Source: Perkinsus olseni (taxonomy: Eukaryota > Perkinsozoa > Perkinsida > Perkinsidae). From it: a stretch of 13,103 nt of DNA. Positions 8,714 through 13,103 of this stretch are shown here, one piece after another (the stretch's first letter is position 1; each line of letters starts with the position of its first letter). Both the position numbers and the translations under genes were made by a program. The stretch is taken from the NCBI GenBank assembly GCA_013115135.1, contig JABANP010000895.1, forward strand, positions 1 through 13,103, in the 5' to 3' direction. The notes beneath the pieces were generated by a model, which worked only from the letters and a program-made list of their open reading frames with translations, had not been told where the DNA came from and made no database searches.

Positions 8714-8785
8714 TAGTGCGAGTGGTATGGTGGTTGAGGTCGCGGACTCTCGATCGGAAGACCGCAGGTTCGATCCTATGTGCAG
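8714..8785 (+). promoter_or_regulatory. tRNA-like region with RNA polymerase III box A and box B, copy I
   Basis: AGTGGTATGGTGG (8721-8733) fits a box A. GGTTCGATCC (8767-8776) matches the box B/T-arm consensus at normal tRNA spacing. D-arm-like and variable-loop-like bases (GGTTGAGGTC, AAGACC) are present. The acceptor and anticodon stems pair poorly, so this is tRNA-derived, not a working tRNA. The first T6 run downstream is at 8843-8848, giving a predicted transcript of about 130 nt. Confidence 0.55.
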
Positions 8786-8839
8786 GGACTCCCTTACCAG
8801 GGAAGAAGTAGAGTGGTGATAAGAGGCGGGAGAGCGCGA

Positions 8840-8890
8840 AAATTTTTTAGGCAAGTCGCGGAGCAGCTCCGCGACTTGCCTAAAAAATTT
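8840..8890. repeat. perfect palindrome with 25-nt arms, copy I
   Basis: Arms 8840-8864 and 8866-8890 are exact reverse complements around a single A at 8865. The outer part is AT-rich (A3T6) and the inner part GC-rich (GTCGCGGAGC). The T6 at 8843-8848 could end RNA polymerase III transcription. As DNA it could extrude a cruciform. Confidence 0.95.
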
Positions 8891-9185
8891 GAGAGTGAAT
8901 GAAATACGAGAATGAGAATTTTTTTGTGTACGAAATGAGAGTGTATGAAATACGTATACTATCAGTATACGAGTTGAAAGTGTATGACTATTATGTGTAC
9001 GGGTGTTATATGTACGGGTATTACGTATACGAGCATCATGTATACGAGTTTTATATGTACGAATCTCTTGTGTATGAGTATTTTGTGTATGACTTTTCGG
9101 TGTACGAGTATTTCGTGTACGATTAGAAAATGTATGAGTATTGGAGACATGAGTCGAAAATGTACGACTATTTGGTGTACGAAAC
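8891..9185 (-). repeat. right 15-bp repeat array of copy I
   Basis: The same 15-bp unit in the opposite orientation (GTGTACGA on the plus strand). From about 8990 to 9185 it is the near-exact reverse complement of 9859-10045. The inner end next to the palindrome is more degenerate. Confidence 0.85.
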
Positions 9186-9196
9186 GTGAACATCCC

Positions 9197-9844
9197 GTCA
9201 CGTCACGGGCCTCACGTGGATCTGAGGTTCTCGAGGAACTGCCCCCTAGAGGTCTCGAGGCTCCTTTTGTCTTGCTCCTGTGACAGGCCGCCTCGCCCTC
9301 GTCGCGTACTCTTACTTCGGGCGGTCCGCCCGATCGAAAGCCGGGTGGATCCGGGATCCACGCTAGGACATCTCCTGATTCGCTGTTCCGAGTCACGTCA
9401 CGACGACCCGTGCACTGTACACCCTCCGCGCCTGGCTCGCATAACCCTAGTAGGGTTACCCTACTCTTCTGCCGCATCGACTGCACCGACACATATCCGG
9501 CACTGCCGGGCCTGCTTTCCCGCTATATTCCTGCGGACCAAGGATTGCCCGGGCTCTGTTTCCTCAAGTCTCTTGGGTTCGTCCTTCGCGCAGTTCGCAT
9601 GGACCTTGGGTTTGCAGACTTGCCAGTCCACGCTGTGCCTACCCCAGAGTTGGTCCCTGTGTGTTCCGCAGTGTGGACAGCGAAGGTTTCCGCGATGGGC
9701 TGTTCGCTCGCTTCGAGTACCTGCGGCAGTCACTGCACACCGCGTCGGTCCTTTCCGCTCTACCCCAGTTCGTTGCCCGGCAGTGGTTCGGATCGCCTGA
9801 GGCAATTGGCTCGGCCATGTTGGCCCCACTGCACCTTGCACGGG
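9197..9844. other. GC-rich spacer between inverted element copies, no assigned gene
   Basis: No recognised domain. On the minus strand an open stretch from about 9840 to 9461 has Cys/His pairs (LRCPHCGTH, VHANCAKDE, RQCRIC) that vaguely suggest a metal-binding protein, but spacing matches no family I know and the plus strand is also open. GTCACGTCACG occurs at 9197-9207 and again at 9392-9402. AACCCTAGTAGGGTT (near 9443-9457) is a short inverted repeat. Confidence 0.4.
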
Positions 9845-9858
9845 GGGATGTTCACGTT

Positions 9859-10146
9859 TCGTACACCAAATAGTCGTACATTTTCGACTCATGTCTCCAA
9901 TACTCATACACTTCCTAATCGTACACGAAATACTCGTACACCGAATAGTCATACACAAAATACTCATACACGAGAGATTCGTACATATAAAACTCGTATA
10001 CATGATGCTCGTATACGTAATACCCGTACATATAACACCCGTACACATAATAGTCGTACACTTTCAACTCGTATACCAGCATTTCATACACTCTCATTTC
10101 GTACACAACCCCAGTTTCAAGTCGTACACCGTCATTTCGTACACTC
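9859..10146 (+). repeat. 15-bp repeat array, copy II left side
   Basis: About nineteen units of TCGTACAC plus seven bases in near-perfect 15-bp phase, with one phase slip near 10105-10115 (AACCCCAGTTTCAAG). It matches 7137-7311 directly and 8891-9185 in inverted form. Confidence 0.88.
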
Positions 10147-10223
10147 CGCGAAAATTTTTTAGGCAAGTCGCGGAGCTGCTCCGCGACTTGCCTAAAAAAT
10201 TTTCGCGCCGGCTCCGCCGGCGC
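10147..10223. repeat. 30-nt-arm perfect palindrome followed by a second hairpin, copy II
   Basis: Arms 10147-10176 and 10178-10207 are exact complements around a single T at 10177. Overlapping the outer end is a GC-only hairpin with 8-bp arms (10205-10212 and 10216-10223). Read on the minus strand, a T6 run at 10199-10194 could end a polymerase III transcript. Confidence 0.95.
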
Positions 10224-10272
10224 TCTCGCGCTCCTTAGTGCTACTCTACTTCCTCCTTGTAAGGGAGTCCCT

Positions 10273-10342
10273 GCACATAGGATCGAACCTGCGTTCTTCC
10301 GATCGAGAGACCGCTACCTTAACTACCTTACCACTCACACTA
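10273..10342 (-). promoter_or_regulatory. tRNA-like region with box A and box B, copy II
   Basis: On the minus strand, GTGAGTGGTAAGGTAGTTAAGG gives box A-like bases and GGTTCGATCC (10289-10280) is box B. Box B is identical to copy I although the intervening bases differ. Confidence 0.55.
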
Positions 10343-10456
10343 ATAAACTTTTTCTCACAGAGTGTCGCGAACAGTTCGCTCCCTATAGACAATATAACTT
10401 CCTTCGCTCCGTCATTGCACCCAGCGCGTGGCCCAAAAATGCGACTCAGCAAGCAT

Positions 10457-10700
10457 AGTGTACGAGTCGTGCTCGTGTACGAGTTGTCAGTGTATGAGAT
10501 TCACGTGTACGAACTTTATGTGTACGACTTACTACATGAACGAGTACTATATGTACGAGTAACATGAGTTCGAGTATTACGTGTACGAGTCTCAATTGTA
10601 CGAAATGACGATGTATGAATCCAATACGTGAACGAGTATTCAGTGTACGAGCCGTGTACGAAGCGATAGTGTACGAGTTTTCGGTGTACGAATCGTAATA
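10457..10700 (-). repeat. 15-bp repeat array, copy II right side
   Basis: GTGTACGA units at 15-bp spacing with the same degenerate units, in reversed order, as 8361-8608. It ends in CGTAATACACCC, the reverse complement of the left end of copy I. Confidence 0.85.
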
Positions 10701-10720
10701 CACCCGCGGCGGGATGTTCA

Positions 10721-10968
10721 CGGCTCGTACATCGAAAACTCGTACATTTTCGACTCATGTCTCGAAAACTCGTACATCTTCGACTCGTACACCAAATACC
10801 CGTACACTGAGGACTCGTGCACGGAAAACTCATACACAGAAAACTCGTACATGTAAAACTCGTACACATAATACCCGTACACAAAACACTCGTACACATA
10901 ATGCTCGTACACCGTCATTTCATACACACACCCACTTTCAACTCGTACACCGTCATTTCGTACACCCT
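10721..10968 (+). repeat. 15-bp repeat array, copy III left side
   Basis: Units of TCGTACAC plus seven bases, more uniform than in copy II (many CGAAAAC and ATAATAC tails). This suggests recent local amplification or homogenisation. Confidence 0.85.
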
Positions 10969-10982
10969 GCGAAAATTTTTTA

Positions 10983-11013
10983 CGCAAGTCGCGGAGCCGC
11001 TCCGCGACTTGCG
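10983..11013. repeat. palindrome with 15-nt arms, copy III
   Basis: Arms 10983-10997 and 10999-11013 pair exactly around a C at 10998. Compared with copies I and II, the outermost pair is swapped on both arms (GGCAAG/CTTGCC becomes CGCAAG/CTTGCG), so pairing is kept. Confidence 0.92.
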
Positions 11014-11072
11014 CATTTGACGCACTGCCGCCTCTGCTTGACTATTTATCTCCTCCCTGTCGTGCCGAGCCT

Positions 11073-11142
11073 GTACATAGGATCGAAACCCCGACCTTTG
11101 GATTAATAACCCGTTACCTTAACCTCCATACCACTCACACTA
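11073..11142 (-). promoter_or_regulatory. tRNA-like region with box A and box B, copy III
   Basis: On the minus strand, GAGTGGTATGGAGGTTAAGG resembles box A/D-arm and GGTTTCGATCC (11090-11080) is box B with one extra T. A seven-base loop TTATTAA flanked by GGG and TCC mimics an anticodon loop (ATT). The spacing AAAGGTC before the T-arm is tRNA-like, but the acceptor ends do not pair. Confidence 0.5.
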
Positions 11143-11253
11143 TTGAATATTTACTAACAGAGTGGCGCAAACAATTCGCTCTCTATAGACAATTTTACTT
11201 CCTTCTCTCCGCCATTGCTCTCAGCGCGCGGCCCAAAAATGCGACTCAAGCAG

Positions 11254-11468
11254 CATAGTGTACGAGTCGTGCTCTTGTACGAGCTGACGATGTACGAGTT
11301 TTATGTGTTTGGGTTTTACGTGTATGAGTTTTATGTGTACGAGTATTATGTGTACGAGTTTCAAGTGTACGAAACGACGGTGTACGGATCCAAGGGGTGA
11401 ACGAGCATTCAGTGTACGAGTCGTGTACGAAATGAAAGTGTACGAGTTTTCGGTATACGAGTCGTGAT
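11254..11468 (-). repeat. 15-bp repeat array, copy III right side
   Basis: GTGTACGAGT-type units at 15-bp spacing, related unit by unit to 10457-10700 but shorter. Confidence 0.83.
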
Positions 11469-11474
11469 ACACCC

Positions 11475-11700
11475 CCGGCGGCTGGTGTCGCTTCACACGG
11501 GGAAGTTTCTCCTACCCTCCTATCCGGCCACTGACTCGTGCTGCTTCGGCAGTAGGCACGGCCTTCACAAGGCCTTCCCGGAGATTCTTCCTCGGTGGGT
11601 GTCGGGGTTGTACTAGCACCTCGCGCATACGGCCTCCCCGACCAGCTTCTCCTCGGGGCCCCCGAGTCGGAGGATATCACAGCTGCTGTGATTGCTGCAA
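11475..11700. other. GC-rich stretch without assigned gene
   Basis: No domain recognised on either strand. It contains an 8-bp-arm palindrome with a one-base centre (ATCACAGC, T, GCTGTGAT; 11676-11692). It may be 3' flank of the tyrosine recombinase remnant. Confidence 0.4.
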
Positions 11701-12913
11701 TCAGCGTCTCCGATCTCCTTCTACGTTCGTCTCAACCCACGCGGCGCTACGCTTGAAAGCGTCGCGCATACACCGTATCCACGGCACAGCACTCGGTAGG
11801 CACTCGTTAATCTCGCTAGTCAGCGGCTCCTCTATCCAATCGTGCGCGGGCTTTGTGCCGCAGTACTGCCAGGGCACCTCTGCGCTCGCCACTTGACTAT
11901 GCTACAGTTCCGATTCTCGGCGCGACATTTGCATCAACGCGCAACCTCACCAGTGCGGCACTGGCAGTGCCTGCCTGGAGCCCCCAGTCAGTGTCTCGTC
12001 CAGTCTGGGGGCGACCCTGATCCATCGCGTTCCTGTGTATCCAGCAGCTTCGACAGAGCTATGCTTCACCTCAGCCTCAGGCGGCGGGGTTGCCCCCATT
12101 CGGTTAGTTTGGCCGTTAAACCGGCACGAGTCCTGCAACGTCGTGGCCCTACCCTGTAGGACCTACAGCAGGTGTGCTTCACCCCGTGTGGAACTCGCGA
12201 CGACGGGATTCCCCTCACTCGCAGCATTTTCTGAGCATGCAGTGCTGAACCAGACCACATTATGCCTTTTTCGTCGGAGCTCCGGGGCGCACCACAATGT
12301 CTTCACCATCATTTGGTCACGTTCCGTCATGTTCGTCCCCGTTCTATGTGCTTTCATGATGGGGCAGTTGAGCTCGGTCTCGACTCGATCGTACCGTTGG
12401 TCGGCGACCAATGGTCGCCAGGCAGAAGGGCCTTCTCCCCGGCTGTTCGATTCGCGACACGAGCTCTCTTCCCATGGGTGGCGCGGCGGCTTCGAGTCCC
12501 TTCAACGTTGCTATTAGCATAGGGGCTACTCGTGTTAATCTCAGACCCCAGCAGCTCATGCGCCTTCTTCAACCCCATCAAGTACGTCTTAGCGGTCCCA
12601 GCGTTCCCTATGTTAGCAATCCAGTACTGGATCTCCTGCAGATTGGCTGGCATCGGTGCCCGCATCCTCTTGTCGGCTTTAGTCAACTCGACCGTGAACC
12701 TGATCCACGACCGCACCCCACCGCGTACGTCTTCGCCGTGGCTGGGCGGATACTGCGCGCTGCGACCGCCCACGCATCTTGCTTCAACCGTGCCACATTT
12801 CTGTCGCCCTCTCCTTTCCACCGCGGCATCGTGAGTTTAGCCCGCAATGTTCCTTCTTCTCCCCAGTCTTGCCATTTTGCCAGTAACCAGCCTAGCGTCG
12901 GTGGCTCATTCAT
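11701..12913 (-). pseudogene. tyrosine recombinase remnant (Crypton/DIRS-like)
   Basis: This seems to be a decayed site-specific recombinase of a eukaryotic transposon. At the N-terminal side, SIRPATAKTYAVG (12754-12716) runs after a frame change into VRSWIRFTVEL, then PMPANLQEIQYWIANIGNAG and TAKTYLMGLKKAHELLG (12593-12546). The paired TAKTY-type helices are typical of the core-binding domain. Around 12250-12220 two frames together suggest an LRxSEG box holding the first catalytic Arg. Near 11900 KWRAQ and then EVPWQYCGT (from about 11880) resemble the LGxW...Y end; the Tyr at 11863-11865 would be the nucleophile. The reading stops at the TGA at 11701-11703. Several frameshifts, a likely internal deletion near 11930-12000 and the foldback repeat at 12358-12475 make it inactive. 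The N-terminal assignment is better supported than the C-terminal one. Confidence 0.55.
12358..12475. repeat. foldback repeat, copy alpha, inside the recombinase remnant
   Basis: Outer arms (about 12358-12390 and 12446-12475) pair with some bulges. Inside are two small hairpins: TTGGTC, GGC, GACCAA (12397-12411) and AGAAGG, G, CCTTCT (12424-12436). Bases 12413-12475 align without gaps to 13011-13073, with 53 of 63 identical by my count. Confidence 0.7.
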
Positions 12914-12967
12914 CTCAATCTAACCTCAACTGCACAGCAGCCTCTTCTGCCCCCTACTACGATGGGC

Positions 12968-13073
12968 ATGGGAAGAGACCTCGTCGTCTCGAATCGATCT
13001 CAACGATGGGGGTCGCCTGGTAGGAGTGTCTCCTCCCCGGCTGATCGATTCGCGACTTGAGCTCTTTTCCCAT
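12968..13073. repeat. foldback repeat, copy beta
   Basis: Left arm 12968-12999 (ATGGGAAGAG...CGAATCGATC) pairs with right arm 13043-13073. The internal hairpin is AGGAG, TGT, CTCCT. It lies about 55 bases upstream of the recombinase remnant's first Met codon (12913). Confidence 0.7.
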
Positions 13074-13103
13074 TGTATGTTACGCAAGGTCGCGGACGAA
13101 GAG

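Larger units (their letters stand above)
8351..9196 (+). mobile_element. composite noncoding repeat element, copy I
   Basis: Order: left 15-bp array (8361-8608), core with tRNA-like promoter (8609-8838), palindrome (8840-8890), right 15-bp array in the opposite orientation (8891-9185). The ends read GGGTGTATTACGATTCGTAC and, from the other side, GGGATGTTCACGTTTCGTAC, so they resemble terminal inverted repeats. There is no credible protein. Two further copies (9845-10705 and 10711-11474) share the same order in reverse orientation, which defines it as a unit. No clear target duplication was found. It could be a nonautonomous transposon, a tRNA-derived retroposon, or something new. Confidence 0.7.
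9845..10705 (-). mobile_element. composite noncoding repeat element, copy II (inverted)
   Basis: Reverse orientation of copy I: array (9859-10146), palindrome (10147-10207), core (10208-10456), array (10457-10700). The core is about nine-tenths identical to copy I by eye. It differs by an extra small hairpin next to the palindrome (10205-10223: GCGCCGGC, TCC, GCCGGCGC), which copy I lacks. Only five bases (GCGGC) separate it from copy III. Confidence 0.7.
10711..11474 (-). mobile_element. composite noncoding repeat element, copy III (inverted, more diverged)
   Basis: Array (10721-10968), shorter palindrome (10983-11013), core (11014-11253), array (11254-11468). It starts GGGATGTTCACG and ends GATACACCC, like the other copies. 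The core differs most here: the anticodon-like region reads GGGTTATTAATCC and no T6 run precedes the palindrome. Confidence 0.68.

Noticed and set aside
8714..8785. Functional tRNA gene
   Set aside because: Box A and box B are present but acceptor and anticodon stems do not pair in any of the three copies. Called tRNA-like promoter only.
8899..9126. Open frames encoding VYEYY/VYEF-type pentapeptide repeats in the arrays
   Set aside because: They occur in several frames on both strands because the unit is 15 bp and lacks stops. They are disrupted by phase slips and linked to noncoding cores, so I treat them as repeat artefacts.
9443..9457. Interstitial telomere repeat
   Set aside because: AACCCT and AGGGTT each occur once, facing each other; there is no tandem TTAGGG or TTTAGGG array.
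9410..9850. Plus-strand gene in the spacer between copies I and II
   Set aside because: The frame is open but gives no recognisable motif, is rich in Cys, Pro, Arg and Ser typical of GC-rich shadows, and runs into the repeat array.
7126..11468. CRISPR array
   Set aside because: The repeats are 15-bp imperfect units in direct tandem with no spacers of constant length, in a eukaryotic transposon context and with no cas genes.

Overview
The window looks like transposon-rich nuclear DNA of a microbial eukaryote, not a bacterium or phage. It holds remnants of a Tc1/mariner transposase, a retrotransposon with CCHC zinc knuckles, retropepsin and reverse transcriptase, a second gag and a tyrosine recombinase. 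It also has tRNA-like internal promoters of RNA polymerase III type. A perkinsid or other alveolate host is my guess from the style of these elements; the sequence alone does not prove it. No intact host housekeeping gene is visible.

Layout, left to right. 3-1080 (+): a frameshifted Tc1/mariner transposase, cut by the window edge. 1081-1814: noncoding, ending in an AT-rich stretch. 1815-about 3243 (+): a frameshifted Rep-like gene with a rolling-circle (HUH) endonuclease part and a superfamily 3 helicase part, resembling the Rep proteins of CRESS-type single-stranded DNA replicons. About 3244-6739 (-): an LTR-retrotransposon body with long open gag-protease and RT-RNase H frames that overlap in different frames; it is cut off inside RNase H where it meets the Rep remnant, so integrase is missing. 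6742-7012: a possible LTR. 7089-8350 (-): a second, unrelated gag fragment with one zinc knuckle, interrupted near its end by a 15-bp-period repeat array.

8351-11474 is the most unusual part. It holds three copies (one forward, two inverted) of a composite noncoding element of about 760-860 bp. Each copy is built as: outer array of 15-bp repeats, a core of about 240 bp with a tRNA-like box A/box B promoter, a near-perfect palindrome with a one-base centre, and a second 15-bp array in the opposite orientation. The outer ends resemble each other as inverted repeats starting GGG(A)TGT. Paired changes between copies preserve the palindrome and a smaller stem in the core.

11475-13103 is GC-rich and carries a decayed tyrosine recombinase on the minus strand. 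One copy of an approximately 110-nt foldback repeat lies inside it, and a second copy lies just upstream of it.

The parts do not work together as a pathway. The window reads as nested and adjacent mobile elements of different chemistries (DDE transposase, HUH/SF3 Rep, reverse transcriptase, tyrosine recombinase), with a family of structured noncoding repeats among them.
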